A stretch of 64,000 nucleotides of DNA from Streptomyces cinerochromogenes (GCF_014648635.1 NZ_BMRM01000016.1:1-64000); one strand, 5' to 3'. Counted from the first letter of the stretch, positions 49,157 to 58,385 are shown. Notes: a model not told the origin generated them from the sequence alone. Program-made: numbers and translations.

Positions 49157-50140
49157 ATGGTGGCGAAGAAGACCGCCGTACAGCAGCCGGCGACCGGGAA
49201 GACCGGCGCGAGGCCTGCCACCAAGAAGACGGCTCCCGGCAAGACGGCCGCCGAGAAGGAGGCAGCCGAGAAGACGGCTGCCAGGAAGGCGGCCGGGACG
49301 ACGACGGCGGACGCGAAGACGGCGGACGCGAGGGCGGCGGCCAAGAAGGCCGCCGCCAGGAAGACGGCCGCCAAGGAGGCGGCCCCGAAGAAGACGGCCG
49401 CAGTGGTGAAGACCGGAGCGAAGAAGACGGCCACGAAGCAGGCGAACACGAAGCATGCGGACATGAAGCAGGCCGCCACGGAGCGCGCGGACACGAAGCA
49501 CGCGGACGCGAAACCGGCGGCTGCGAAGAAGGCGGCCGTCGGGAACGCGGTCGCGAAGAAGACGGTCAGCGGGGAAACGGTCGGCAAGAAGACCGTCGCC
49601 GAGAAGAGCACGGCCAAGAAGGCGGGCGCGGCGCGGGCCGCGAAGCAGACGGGAGCCACGACGGTGGTTGCGAAGAAGACTCCTGGCACGGCCACGGCGG
49701 CACAGACCGCCGTTCCGAAGGCACGCATCGCCGCGGCGGAGCCCGGCGAGCTGGCGGTGCGCCCCGGCGAGGACCCCTGGACCCCGGACGAGGTCGCCGG
49801 GGCCCGCGCGGAGCTGCAGTCCGAGGTGGAACGGCTGCAGGAGGAGATCAGCTCGTCCGAGGCGGCCCTGGCCGGCCTGATGCGGGACTCCGGGGACGGC
49901 GCCGGCGACGACCAGGCCGACACCGGCACCAAGAACATCACGCGCGAGCACGAGCTGGCGCTGGCCGCCAACGCGCGCGAGATGCTGATCCAGACCGAGC
50001 GCGCCCTGGAACGGCTGGATGCGGGCACCTACGGCCTGTGCGAGAACTGCGGCCGGCCCATCGGCAAGGCCCGTATGCAGGCGTTCCCGAGGGCCACCCT
50101 GTGCGTGGAGTGCAAGCAGAAGCAGGAACGCCGCTCCTGA
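49157..50140 (+). CDS. DksA/TraR zinc-finger protein with a Lys/Ala-rich histone-like N-terminus
   Basis: A 327-residue protein in two parts. Residues 1-195 are nearly all Lys, Ala and Thr with AAKKA, KKTAA and TKHAD repeats, like histone H1 or mycobacterial HupB tails, and should bind nucleic acid. Residues 205-327 are DksA-like: a coiled coil (ARAELQSEVERLQEEISSSE), then LERLDAGTYGLCENCGRPIG with zinc ligands C295, C298, C316 and C319. The tip Asp residues needed for DksA action on RNA polymerase are not obvious. It may link nucleoid binding to transcription. ATG 49157 follows AAGGGG. Confidence 0.9.
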   Translation: MVAKKTAVQQPATGKTGARPATKKTAPGKTAAEKEAAEKTAARKAAGTTTADAKTADARAAAKKAAARKTAAKEAAPKKTAAVVKTGAKKTATKQANTKHADMKQAATERADTKHADAKPAAAKKAAVGNAVAKKTVSGETVGKKTVAEKSTAKKAGAARAAKQTGATTVVAKKTPGTATAAQTAVPKARIAAAEPGELAVRPGEDPWTPDEVAGARAELQSEVERLQEEISSSEAALAGLMRDSGDGAGDDQADTGTKNITREHELALAANAREMLIQTERALERLDAGTYGLCENCGRPIGKARMQAFPRATLCVECKQKQERRS

Positions 50141-50207
50141 GCGTGAGGGGCCACTGGGGCGTGCCGTAGTCTCGTCCCCAGTCAGGCACCTAGGTTGAGG
50201 GACTCAC

Positions 50208-50822
50208 GTGGCAGAGGCGGAGCGCATCATCGGTACGCCGGACACCCCGGACGACGGCGGCGGACAGACGGCGGCGGCCGGAGCACCCGCCGGCTCCGGC
50301 GCGCCCGGCGAGCAGGCCCCCGCGCGGCGGCCCGGCCGCGGGCGCCGGATCGCCGTGCTGTTCGCGGTGGCCGCGTTCGCGTACGCCCTCGACCTGATCA
50401 GCAAGATGCTCGTGGTGTCCCGGCTGGAGGGCCGCGCGCCGATCCGGGTCGTCGGGGACCTGCTGGAGCTGCACGCGATCCGCAACCCCGGCGCCGCCTT
50501 CGGGTTCGGCGCGGCCTTCACGGTGATCTTCACGCTGATCGCCGCCGCCGTGATCGTGGTGATCATCCGGCTGGCCCGCAAGCTCTACAGCTTCCCCTGG
50601 GCGGTCGCGCTCGGCCTGCTGCTCGGCGGCGCGCTCGGCAACCTCACCGACCGGATCTTCCGGGCGCCGGGCGTCTTCGAGGGCGAGGTCGTGGACTTCA
50701 TCGCGCCCAAGGGCTTCGCGGTGTTCAACCTCGCCGACTCGGCGATCGTGTGCGGCGGCATCCTGATCGTGCTGCTGTCCTTCCGCGGCCTGGACCCCGA
50801 CGGCACCGTCCACAAGGACTGA
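50208..50822 (+). CDS. lspA: Lipoprotein signal peptidase (signal peptidase II)
   Basis: A 204-residue membrane aspartyl protease that cleaves signal peptides of diacylated prolipoproteins. An extended Gly/Ala/Pro-rich cytoplasmic start (about 45 residues) is typical of Streptomyces; four helices follow. LHAIRNPGAAFG, GALGNLTDRIF and FNLADSAI carry the conserved Asn and both catalytic Asp residues. GTG 50208 has TTGAGGG upstream. It is followed by rluD, the usual lspA-rluD pair, 59 bases on. Confidence 0.96.
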   Translation: MAEAERIIGTPDTPDDGGGQTAAAGAPAGSGAPGEQAPARRPGRGRRIAVLFAVAAFAYALDLISKMLVVSRLEGRAPIRVVGDLLELHAIRNPGAAFGFGAAFTVIFTLIAAAVIVVIIRLARKLYSFPWAVALGLLLGGALGNLTDRIFRAPGVFEGEVVDFIAPKGFAVFNLADSAIVCGGILIVLLSFRGLDPDGTVHKD

Positions 50823-50881
50823 GCCCGGGGTTTTCCACAGGCCCGTTCGGGGGTGTCCGGCCCGTCCGGCATACTCGACGG

Positions 50882-51826
50882 GTGAGCACGATTCCCGAGA
50901 TCCGTACCCTGCCCGTGCCCGACGGCCTGGAGGGCGAGCGCGTCGACGCCGCCATCTCGCGCATGTTCGGCTTCTCCCGCACGAAGGCGGCCGAGCTGGC
51001 CGCGGCCGGCAAGGTCCAGGTCGACGGCGCGGTGGTCGGCAAGTCCGAGCGGGTGCGCGGCGGCGCCTGGCTGGAGGTCGAGATGCCGCAGGCGCCCGCG
51101 CCGGTGCAGGTGGTCGCCGAACCGGTCGAGGGCATGGAGATCGTGCACGACGACGATGACGTGGTCGTGATCGTCAAGCCGGTCGGCGTGGCCGCGCACC
51201 CGTCACCGGGCTGGTCCGGCCCCACCGTCATCGGCGGCCTCGCCGCCGCGGGCTACCGGATCTCCACCTCCGGCGCCGCCGAGCGCCAGGGCATCGTGCA
51301 CCGGCTCGACGTCGGCACCTCCGGCCTGATGGTCGTCGCCAAGTCGGAGTACGCGTACACGTCGCTCAAGCGCCAGTTCAAGGAGCGCACGGTCGACAAG
51401 CGCTACCACACGCTGGTCCAGGGCCACCCGGACCCGACGAGCGGCACCATCGACGCCCCGATCGGCCGCCACCCGAACCACGACTACAAGTGGGCGGTCA
51501 CGGCCGAGGGCAAGCCGTCCGTGACCCACTACGACCTCATCGAGGCCTTCCGCGCCGCCTCTCTGCTGGACGTGAAGCTGGAGACGGGCCGCACCCACCA
51601 GATCCGCGTCCACATGGCCGCTCACCGCCACCCCTGCGTCGGCGACCTCACCTACGGCGCCGACCCGACCCTCGCCAAGCGGCTGCGCCTGACCCGCCAG
51701 TGGCTGCACGCGGTACGCCTCGGTTTCGAGCACCCGGGGGACGGCAGCTGGGTGGAGTTCGAGAGCGACTACCCCGAGGACCTCCAGAAGGCCCTCGACC
51801 AGGTCAGGGAGGAGACGTACGCGTGA
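50882..51826 (+). CDS. rluD: 23S rRNA pseudouridine synthase, RluD type
   Basis: A 314-residue enzyme. An N-terminal S4 domain (VDAAISRMFGFSRTKAAELA, then AGKVQVDG) binds RNA; the catalytic domain has VVIVKPVGVAAHPSPG and GIVHRLDVGTSGLMVVAK with the catalytic Asp in HRLD, and ETGRTHQIRVHMAA. It likely makes pseudouridines in helix 69 of 23S rRNA. GTG 50882 has no Shine-Dalgarno; CATACT lies 6 bases upstream. Its stop overlaps the acetyltransferase start. Confidence 0.94.
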   Translation: MSTIPEIRTLPVPDGLEGERVDAAISRMFGFSRTKAAELAAAGKVQVDGAVVGKSERVRGGAWLEVEMPQAPAPVQVVAEPVEGMEIVHDDDDVVVIVKPVGVAAHPSPGWSGPTVIGGLAAAGYRISTSGAAERQGIVHRLDVGTSGLMVVAKSEYAYTSLKRQFKERTVDKRYHTLVQGHPDPTSGTIDAPIGRHPNHDYKWAVTAEGKPSVTHYDLIEAFRAASLLDVKLETGRTHQIRVHMAAHRHPCVGDLTYGADPTLAKRLRLTRQWLHAVRLGFEHPGDGSWVEFESDYPEDLQKALDQVREETYA

Positions 51827-52290
51827 GCCGGCCGTACACCGTCCGGGTCGCCGAGGACCCCGCCGACCGCGAGGCCTGCTTCGCGGTCCGCAAGGAGGTC
51901 TTCGTGGTCGAACAGGGCGTCGCCGAGGACATCGAGTACGACGCCTACGACGCCGTGGCCGTGCACGTGCTGGCGGTGCGCGCGGACGGGGTGCCGCTGG
52001 GCACCGGACGGCTGCTGTACGGCGAGGCGGCGGCCGCCAAGACCGGCGGGGACCCGACGGTGGGCTCCCTGGGCCGGCTCGCCGTCTCCCGCGAGGCGCG
52101 CGGGCTCGGCGTCGGCGCCGCCCTGGTGCGCGCCATCGAGGACGCGGCACGCGCGCGTGGCCTGACGGCCGTGGACCTGCACGCCCAGACCCACGCCCTG
52201 GGCTTCTACGAACGGCTCGGCTACGCGGCGTACGGCCCACAGTTCCCGGACGCAGGGATTCCGCACCGGGCGATGCGCCGGCCCCTGTAG
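51823..52290 (+). CDS. GNAT family N-acetyltransferase
   Basis: A 155-residue acetyltransferase of the ElaA/PhnO-like branch. CFAVRKEVFVVEQGVAEDIE is typical of ElaA-type proteins, and SREARGLGVGAALVRAIEDAA carries the acetyl-CoA loop (Q/R-x-x-G-x-G/A). LHAQTHALGFYERLGYAAYG is the C-terminal motif. The substrate is unknown. GTG 51823 overlaps the rluD stop by 4 bases and GGGAGGAG lies about 7-8 bases upstream. Confidence 0.92.
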   Translation: MSRPYTVRVAEDPADREACFAVRKEVFVVEQGVAEDIEYDAYDAVAVHVLAVRADGVPLGTGRLLYGEAAAAKTGGDPTVGSLGRLAVSREARGLGVGAALVRAIEDAARARGLTAVDLHAQTHALGFYERLGYAAYGPQFPDAGIPHRAMRRPL

Positions 52291-52393
52291 CGGCCCGGCG
52301 TCCCTGGGGGAGGCGTTGAACGGGGGCCGGTGGGCAGGCGTCATGGCAGGCTGGAGACCTGCCGTGTGATCGTCGACCCCCGGAGCGCCGTCC

Positions 52394-53980
52394 GTGGATC
52401 AGCTGGCTCTGTTGTTCGTCCTGCTGCTCGGGGCCCTGGTGAGTGTCCCGGTGGGGGACCGGTTCGGGGTGCCGGCGCCGGTGCTGATGACCCTGTTCGG
52501 CGGGGCCCTGGCGGTGGCCGACTTCGTGCCCAACGTGGACATCCCGCCCGAGCTGATCCTGCCCGGGCTGCTGCCGCCGCTGCTCTACGCCGCCGTGCGC
52601 CGCACGTCGTGGCGGCAGTTCGCGGCCAACGTCCGCCCGATCCTCCTGCTGGCCGTCGCCCTGGTCTTCGTGACGACGGTGTGCGTGGCCTTCGTCGCGG
52701 GCGCGATCGTGCCCGGGCTGCCGATCGCCGCCGCCGTGGCGCTGGGCGCCCTGGTGGCGCCGCCCGACCCGGTCGCCGCGACCAGCGTCGCCGGACAGCT
52801 GGGGCTGCCGCGCCGCCTGGTGTCGATCCTGGAGGGCGAGGGACTCTTCAACGACGTGACCGCCATCGTGCTGTACCACGTGGCGATCGCAGCCGCCGTG
52901 AGCGGCGCGTTCTCCCCCTGGCAGGCCGGGCTCGACCTGGTGCTGTCCGCCGTCGTCGCGGTGGCCGTCGGCCTGGTGCTGGGCTGGGGCGCGAACAGGC
53001 TGATGGACCTGCTGGGCGATCCGACCCTGCAGATCGGCATGACCCTGCTGGTGCCGTACGCCTCCTACGTGCTCGCGGAGAAACTGCACGGCTCCGGGGT
53101 GCTCGCCGTGCTCACCACGGCCCTCTTCCTCGCCGAGTACGCCACCGACGCCGACGACGTGATGACCCGGCTCGCCGGGCACACCTTCTGGGACATCATC
53201 GACACCCTCGTCACGGGCGTCGCCTTCGGACTCATCGGGCTCGAACTGCACAACGCCATCCACACGGCCCAGGGACGCTGGGGCGAGATGCTCGGCTGGG
53301 CCGCTGCCGTCGTGGGCGTGGTGGTCGTCGTGCGGCTGCTGTGGCTGCTGCCGGCGACCTGGCTGACCAAGCGGCTGCACGCCCGCCGGGACTACGACGA
53401 GGAGATCCCGGTGAGCCTGCGGGAGACCGTCGTGATGTGGTGGTCCGGAATGCGTGGGGTGGCCTCGGTGGCGCTGGCGCTGGCCGTGCCGCTCAGGACA
53501 AAGGACGGCTCTCCGTTCCCCGACCGCGACGAGATCGTCTTCATCGCCTTCGGGGTGATCATCGTCACCCTGGTGGTGCAGGGACTGACGCTGCCCTGGC
53601 TGGTGCGGCGGCTCGGGGTGCGGGCCGACTCGGAGCGGGAGAAGGAGTTCGAGAAGGAGCTGGCGGTGCGGGCCGCGAAGGCGGCGAAGCGCCGGCTGCG
53701 GGAGATCGAGCAGGTGGAGGAGCTGCCCGAGGACCTGTCCGAGCAGATGCTGCGGCGGGCCTTCGACATCGGCATCCGGATCAGCCCGGACATGGGGGAG
53801 GAGGAGCGGCGCGAGGCGCAGCACCAGCGGGCCAGGCGGCTCAAGCGGGTGCGGCGCATCCAGAACGAGATGCTGAGTGCCGCCCGCCACGAGGTGCTGG
53901 CGGCGCGGAGCGAGCCCGGCGCGGACCCGGAGATCGTGGACCGGGTGCTGCGCCACCTCGACGTCCGCAGCCTGCGCTGA
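52394..53980 (+). CDS. Na+/H+ antiporter, CPA1 family
   Basis: A 528-residue membrane exchanger with 12 predicted helices, then a ~110-residue charged cytoplasmic tail rich in Arg, Glu and Lys. APPDPVAATSVAGQLGLP and LEGEGLFNDVTAIVLY carry the Pro-Asp-Pro and Asn-Asp motifs of the ion site, and MWWSGMRGVASVALALAVP is a CPA1 hallmark. It exchanges protons for Na+ or K+ across the cytoplasmic membrane. GTG 52394 has GGAG about 9 bases upstream. It appears monocistronic. Confidence 0.93.
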   Translation: MDQLALLFVLLLGALVSVPVGDRFGVPAPVLMTLFGGALAVADFVPNVDIPPELILPGLLPPLLYAAVRRTSWRQFAANVRPILLLAVALVFVTTVCVAFVAGAIVPGLPIAAAVALGALVAPPDPVAATSVAGQLGLPRRLVSILEGEGLFNDVTAIVLYHVAIAAAVSGAFSPWQAGLDLVLSAVVAVAVGLVLGWGANRLMDLLGDPTLQIGMTLLVPYASYVLAEKLHGSGVLAVLTTALFLAEYATDADDVMTRLAGHTFWDIIDTLVTGVAFGLIGLELHNAIHTAQGRWGEMLGWAAAVVGVVVVVRLLWLLPATWLTKRLHARRDYDEEIPVSLRETVVMWWSGMRGVASVALALAVPLRTKDGSPFPDRDEIVFIAFGVIIVTLVVQGLTLPWLVRRLGVRADSEREKEFEKELAVRAAKAAKRRLREIEQVEELPEDLSEQMLRRAFDIGIRISPDMGEEERREAQHQRARRLKRVRRIQNEMLSAARHEVLAARSEPGADPEIVDRVLRHLDVRSLR

Positions 53981-54051
53981 GCGGCGGGCGGGAGGTGCGG
54001 CCGACCGTGGGGCCGGATGTGCCCTGCCGGTCATACAAATGTGCCGACCCT

Positions 54052-54060
54052 GTGGACAAC
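54052..54060. promoter_or_regulatory. Perfect DnaA-box sequence upstream of the SDR gene
   Basis: TGTGGACAA, the complement of TTGTCCACA, the Streptomyces strong DnaA box, lies in an AT-richer patch 39 bases before ATG 54099. A single isolated box; DnaA control is possible but unproven. Confidence 0.45.
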
Positions 54061-54098
54061 TCCCGGCACCGCCGCTGTCCGGCTCGTACGCTCGGATC

Positions 54099-54839
54099 AT
54101 GACTCGCAACATCGTGATCAGCGGCGGGGGTACGGGCATCGGCCTGGCGACGGCGCACGCCTTCGCGGCGGACGGGGACAGGGTGCTGTTGCTCGGGCGG
54201 CGCGCCGAGGTGCTGGAGAAGGCCGGGGTGGCCGGGGCCCTCACCTACGCCGCGGACCTCTCCGAACCCGCCCAGGTGCGCGGCGTCGCCCGCTTCGTCG
54301 CCGAGGAGCTGGGCACCGTCGACGTACTGGTGAACAGCGCCGGAGGCGCCGGATACCTGGAGCCCCCGGCCGGCAGCGACGACCCCCTCGACCGGGTCGC
54401 CCATGACTGGACCCTCAACTTCCGGCAGAACACCCTGACCGCCGCCCTCCTCACCGAAGCGCTGAGGCACCGGCTCGCCGAGCCCGGCGGACGGGTGCTG
54501 TTCCTGAGTTCCATCGCCGCCTACCGCGGCTCCGGCACGGGCGCCTACGCGGCGGCCAAGGCCGGGCTGCACCCCTACGCCCACGACCTGGCCCGCCAGC
54601 TGGGACCGCGCGGCATCACCGTGAACGTGGTCGCACCCGGATACGTGGAGGACACCGAGTTCTTCGGGGACACGATGGACGAGGACCGGCGCGGCAGGCT
54701 CGTCGCCGACACCTCGACCGGCCGCGCCGGCATACCGGGGGACGTGGCCGAGACCCTGCACTGGCTGGCATCGCCGGCCGCCGGCCACATCACCTCGCAG
54801 GTGATCCAGGTGAACGGCGGCGCCGAGCGCGGGCACTGA
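54099..54839 (+). CDS. Short-chain dehydrogenase/reductase
   Basis: A 246-residue Rossmann oxidoreductase. VISGGGTGIGLATAHAF binds the cofactor, VLVNSAGG is the NAG-like motif, FLSSIAAYRG carries the catalytic Ser, and GAYAAAKAGLH has Tyr-x3-Lys. An Arg after the first strand (GRRAEVLEKAG) favours NADP(H). The substrate is unknown. ATG 54099 has no ribosome site; TACGCT ends 6 bases before it. It converges on mscS. Confidence 0.92.
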   Translation: MTRNIVISGGGTGIGLATAHAFAADGDRVLLLGRRAEVLEKAGVAGALTYAADLSEPAQVRGVARFVAEELGTVDVLVNSAGGAGYLEPPAGSDDPLDRVAHDWTLNFRQNTLTAALLTEALRHRLAEPGGRVLFLSSIAAYRGSGTGAYAAAKAGLHPYAHDLARQLGPRGITVNVVAPGYVEDTEFFGDTMDEDRRGRLVADTSTGRAGIPGDVAETLHWLASPAAGHITSQVIQVNGGAERGH

Positions 54840-54866
54840 GCACCGGCCGTCAGCCGCGGCCGGTGC
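54840..54866. terminator. Hairpin between convergent SDR and mscS genes
   Basis: GCACCGGCCG at 54840-54849 pairs perfectly with CGGCCGGTGC at 54857-54866. It overlaps the mscS stop codon. Confidence 0.7.
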
Positions 54867-55956
54867 GCGGGAAGTCGTAGGCCTTGCGGAGCGAGGCGCG
54901 GTCGGGGGACGGGACGCGGTACGGCGGGAGCACCGAGTCGGCGGTGTTCACCCGGGGCAGCGCGTAGGGGTGCTCGGCGGACAGCCAGGTGATCATCTGC
55001 TCGCGGACCGCGACCCGGACCGTCCAGATGTCGTCCGCGTCCTTCGCCGTCACCAGGGCCCGCACCTGGATGGTGTTCGGCGTGGTGTCCGTCACCACCA
55101 GGCCGTAGGCGCGGCCGTCCCAGGCCGGGCAGTGGCGCAGGATGTCGCGGAGCTTCTCGCGCATGGCCTCGATGGGCGCGCTGTGGTCCAGGTGCCAGTA
55201 GACGATGCCCGTCATCTGCGGGGTGCCGCGGGACCAGTTCTCGAAGGGCTTGGAGGTGAAGTACGACACGGGCATGGTGATCCGGCGCTCGTCCCAGGTC
55301 CGGACCGTCAGGAAGGTGAGGGTGATCTCCTCGACGGTGCCCCACTCGCCGTCGACCACGACGGTGTCGCCTATGCGCACCATGTCGCCGAAGGCGATCT
55401 GGAGCCCGGCGAACATGTTCGAGAGCGTCGACTGGGCGGCGACACCGGCGATGGCGGCGATGATGCCCGCCGAGGCCAGCAGGGAGGCGCCCGCCGCGCG
55501 CATCGCCGGGAACGTCAGCAGCATCGACGAGGCGGCCACCACGATGACGATCGCGGACACCACCCGCATGATCAGCTCCACCTGCGTGCGTACCCGGCGT
55601 ACCCGGGCCGCGTCTCGGTGGGCGCGCGCATAGCGGGTGTAGGTGGTCTCGACGATCGCCGCGGCGATCCGGATCACCAGCCAGGCGGCCGATCCGATCA
55701 GCACCAGCGTCAGCGTCCGGCCGATGCCGACCTGGTGCCGCTCCAGCAGCTTCGTCTGGTCGTACGACCCGCGCAGCATGGCGGTGCACAGCACGAGCTG
55801 GTAGGGGATGCGGGCGCGGCGCAGCAGCCCCCACAGAGGGGTGTCGTGGTCGCGTTCGTCGGCCTTGCCCAGCAGCCGGTCCGTGCCCCAGCCGATGGCC
55901 AGGGTCAGCAGCACCGTGCCGCCGAGCACGATCAGGGGGCGGAGTACGTTCTCCAT
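54850..55956 (-). CDS. Small-conductance mechanosensitive ion channel, MscS family
   Basis: A 368-residue channel. Four N-terminal helices, including the pore helix LLASAGIIAAIAGVAAQSTL with small Gly/Ala residues, are followed by the beta-domain GDMVRIGDTVVVDGEWGTVE and a C-terminal alpha/beta domain. It opens under membrane tension to release solutes after osmotic downshift. GGAGCGGAGGC lies directly before ATG 55956. It stands alone on the minus strand. Confidence 0.94.
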   Translation of the reverse strand: MENVLRPLIVLGGTVLLTLAIGWGTDRLLGKADERDHDTPLWGLLRRARIPYQLVLCTAMLRGSYDQTKLLERHQVGIGRTLTLVLIGSAAWLVIRIAAAIVETTYTRYARAHRDAARVRRVRTQVELIMRVVSAIVIVVAASSMLLTFPAMRAAGASLLASAGIIAAIAGVAAQSTLSNMFAGLQIAFGDMVRIGDTVVVDGEWGTVEEITLTFLTVRTWDERRITMPVSYFTSKPFENWSRGTPQMTGIVYWHLDHSAPIEAMREKLRDILRHCPAWDGRAYGLVVTDTTPNTIQVRALVTAKDADDIWTVRVAVREQMITWLSAEHPYALPRVNTADSVLPPYRVPSPDRASLRKAYDFPRTGRG

Positions 55957-56061
55957 GCCTCCGCTCCTAACCGGCGCGCGCAGGGCATGAACATGTGAGT
56001 TCGGCGCGTTCCTGGGTACGGCGGCACCGGCACTGTCGGACCCGGCTGGCACCATGGCCTC

Positions 56062-56634
56062 ATGAACATCATGCTTTTTCACTCGACCTACGGGCTCAGG
56101 CCCGCGGTGCGGGAGGCCGCGGCCCGGCTGCGCGCGGCGGGCCACGAGGTGTGGACGCCGGACCTCTTCGAGGGGCGCACGTTCGACACCGTCGAGGAGG
56201 GCATGGAGTTCAACGAGGGGCTCGGCAAGGAGGAGCTGCTGAAGCGGGCCGTGCTGGCGGCGGCGCCGTACTCGGACCGGGGGCTGGTGTACGCCGGGTT
56301 CTCGCTCGGTGCCTCCGTCGCGCAGACCCTCGCCCTGGGCGACGACAAGGCGCGCGGGCTGCTGCTCCTGCACGGCACGTCGGACATCGCGCCGAACGCG
56401 CACGTGGACGAGCTGCCGGTGCAGCTGCACGTGGCCGAGCCGGACCCGTTCGAGACGGACGACTGGCTGAGCGCCTGGTACCTGCAGATGGGCCGGGTGG
56501 GCGCCGACGTGGAGATCTACCGGTACGCCGGGGCCGGCCACCTCTACACCGATCCCGCCCTGCCGGACTACGACGCCGAGGCCGCCGAGGCCACCTGGCG
56601 GGTGGCGCTCGGCTTCCTCGAAACGCTCGGCTGA
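56062..56634 (+). CDS. Dienelactone hydrolase family protein
   Basis: A 190-residue alpha/beta hydrolase of the DLH family. LFHSTYGLRPAVREAAARL is the first strand and helix, YAGFSLGASVAQ supplies S81 as nucleophile (classical DLH has Cys here) and GAGHLYTDPALPDYDAEA provides the His. YAGFSLG is common in actinobacterial members of unknown substrate. It is convergent with phoD (18-base gap). Start ATG 56062 lacks a clear ribosome site. Confidence 0.9.
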   Translation: MNIMLFHSTYGLRPAVREAAARLRAAGHEVWTPDLFEGRTFDTVEEGMEFNEGLGKEELLKRAVLAAAPYSDRGLVYAGFSLGASVAQTLALGDDKARGLLLLHGTSDIAPNAHVDELPVQLHVAEPDPFETDDWLSAWYLQMGRVGADVEIYRYAGAGHLYTDPALPDYDAEAAEATWRVALGFLETLG

Positions 56635-56652
56635 GCGGTCACCTCGGGACGG

Positions 56653-58323
56653 TCACACCGGGTCGTAGGTCCGCTCGACCTTCTGCGTGCCGCTGCGGGT
56701 GCGGTAGGAGCGCGCCCAGCTGGTGGTGGCGTCCGGGTCGGTGCGGTCGGACAGGACGTAGTAGTCCATCTGCGCGCGCTCGGCCGTGATGTCCAGCACG
56801 CCGTAGCCGTGCCGGTCGGTGTCCACCCAGTGGACGTGCCGGTTGGCGGCCCGGATGACCGGCGCGGCGACCGCGGAGACCGTGCCCTCGGGCACCTTCA
56901 CGATGTCGTCCAGGTTGTCGGAGGTCACCGAGGTCACCACGAACTCGGTGGCCGCGGACGCCGACAGCGGGTAGGTACCCGCGTCCACCGGCACGTCGTT
57001 GGCCCACGCCATGTGGATGTCACCGGTCAGGAAGACGGTGTTGCCGATGGCGTTGGAGCGCAGGTGGGCCAGGAGTTCGCGCCGGTCGTCGGTGTAGCCG
57101 TCCCACTGGTCGGTGTTGGCGGCGATGCCCTCCTGCGGCAGCCCGAGCAGCTTGGCGAGCGGCTTGAGCAGGTCGGCGGAGAGGGAGCCGAAGGAGAACG
57201 GCGAGATCATCACCGAGTTGCCGACCAGCCGCCACCTGGTGTCGGAGGCCTTCAGCCCGGCCTTGAGCCAGTCGAGCTGGGCGCGCCCGGTGAGCGTGCG
57301 GTCCGGGTCGTCCACCGAACCGCTCGCCGTGGAGGCCTGCTGGGAGCGGAAGGAGCGCAGGTCCAGCAGGGACAGGTCGGCGAGCTTGCCGAAGCGCAGC
57401 CGGCGGTAGGTGGTGCCGGCGATGGCCGGGCGGACCGGCATCCACTCGAAGTAGGCCTGCTTGGCGGCGGCCTGACGGGCCGACCAGGTGCCCTCGGCGC
57501 CCTCGGTGTGGTTGACCGCGCCGCCCGACCAGGCGTTGTCGGCGAACTCGTGGTCGTCCCAGATCGCGACGACCGGCGCCTTCAGGTGCAGGGCCTGGAG
57601 GTCGGGGTCGGTCTTGTACCTGGCGTGCCGGATCCGGTAGTCGGCGAGGGTGAGGATCTCGCCCGCGGGCGCGTGCGGGCGCACCACCTTGCCCCGGGCC
57701 GCGTACTCGCCGGACTTGTACTCGTAGATGTAGTCGCCGAGGTGCAGCCAGGCGTCGAGGTCGTTGCGGGCGGCGAGGTGGCGGTAGGCGGAGAAGTGGC
57801 CCGCCTCCCAGTTGGCGCAGGAGACGACGCCGAACCGCAGACCGGAGACGTCCGCGTCCGCCGCCGGCGCGGTGCGGGTGCGCGCCGCCGGGGAGTCGGC
57901 GCCGCCGGACGAGAACCGGAACCAGTAGTCGGTGGCCGGCTCCAGGCCGCGGATGTCGGCCTTCACGGTGTGGTCGGAGGCGGCGGTCGCGGTGGTGGAG
58001 CCCCTGGCGACGATGCTGGTGAACGCCTTGTCCCGGGCGACGACCCAGCTGACCTCGGTGTCCGGGCCGAGCCCGGAGCCCGGTATGGCCTCCGGGGTGG
58101 GGGTCACACGGGTCCACAGCAGGACGCCGTCGGGCAGCGGGTCACCGGAGGCGACGCCGTGCAGGAAGGCGGGGGCGTCCGTGGCGGCGCGGGCCGGCAG
58201 GGCGGCGGCCAGCGGGCCGGCCAGGACAGCGGTCGCCGCCGCGGCCTTGACGACCGTACGGCGGCGGGGCGAAAACGAGCCGAGGCCCTGAGAGGCCTCG
58301 GACGATCTGTATCGACTGGTCAC
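56653..58323 (-). CDS. phoD: Tat-exported alkaline phosphatase, PhoD family
   Basis: A 556-residue secreted phosphodiesterase/phosphatase. The twin-arginine signal SPRRRTVVKAAAATAVLAG spans residues 18-36 and PARAATDAP suggests cleavage after residue 46. FLHGVASGDPLPDGVLLWTR starts the N-terminal domain; VVSCANWEAGHF, LHLGDYIYEY, IWDDHEFADNAW and FLTGDIHMAWAND form the metal site. It releases phosphate from organic esters outside the cell. The GTG at 58323 has no Shine-Dalgarno but TAACCT 8 bases upstream. PhoP boxes are not obvious; a GTTCGCCCACC dyad lies upstream. Confidence 0.93.
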   Translation of the reverse strand: MTSRYRSSEASQGLGSFSPRRRTVVKAAAATAVLAGPLAAALPARAATDAPAFLHGVASGDPLPDGVLLWTRVTPTPEAIPGSGLGPDTEVSWVVARDKAFTSIVARGSTTATAASDHTVKADIRGLEPATDYWFRFSSGGADSPAARTRTAPAADADVSGLRFGVVSCANWEAGHFSAYRHLAARNDLDAWLHLGDYIYEYKSGEYAARGKVVRPHAPAGEILTLADYRIRHARYKTDPDLQALHLKAPVVAIWDDHEFADNAWSGGAVNHTEGAEGTWSARQAAAKQAYFEWMPVRPAIAGTTYRRLRFGKLADLSLLDLRSFRSQQASTASGSVDDPDRTLTGRAQLDWLKAGLKASDTRWRLVGNSVMISPFSFGSLSADLLKPLAKLLGLPQEGIAANTDQWDGYTDDRRELLAHLRSNAIGNTVFLTGDIHMAWANDVPVDAGTYPLSASAATEFVVTSVTSDNLDDIVKVPEGTVSAVAAPVIRAANRHVHWVDTDRHGYGVLDITAERAQMDYYVLSDRTDPDATTSWARSYRTRSGTQKVERTYDPV

Positions 58324-58355
58324 AGGCGATCAGGTTACTGATCGGTACGCGCAGC

Positions 58356-58385
58356 GGTGGGCGAACGCGCAAAAGTTCGCCCACC
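58356..58385. terminator. 11-bp perfect inverted repeat between dsbA-like and phoD genes
   Basis: GGTGGGCGAAC at 58356-58366 pairs with GTTCGCCCACC at 58375-58385, 8-base loop. It may terminate the DsbA-like operon. Because it also lies 33-62 bases upstream of phoD, an operator role is possible. Confidence 0.6.

Noticed and set aside
51203..54244. A 1013-codon minus-strand open frame opposite rluD, the acetyltransferase and the antiporter
   Set aside because: The plus-strand genes have clear family motifs; this frame is repetitive His/Gln/Arg sequence without domains.
58356..58385. PHO box upstream of phoD
   Set aside because: Streptomyces PHO boxes are direct repeats of a GTTCACC-type unit; this is a single inverted repeat with GTTCGCC and fits a terminator better.
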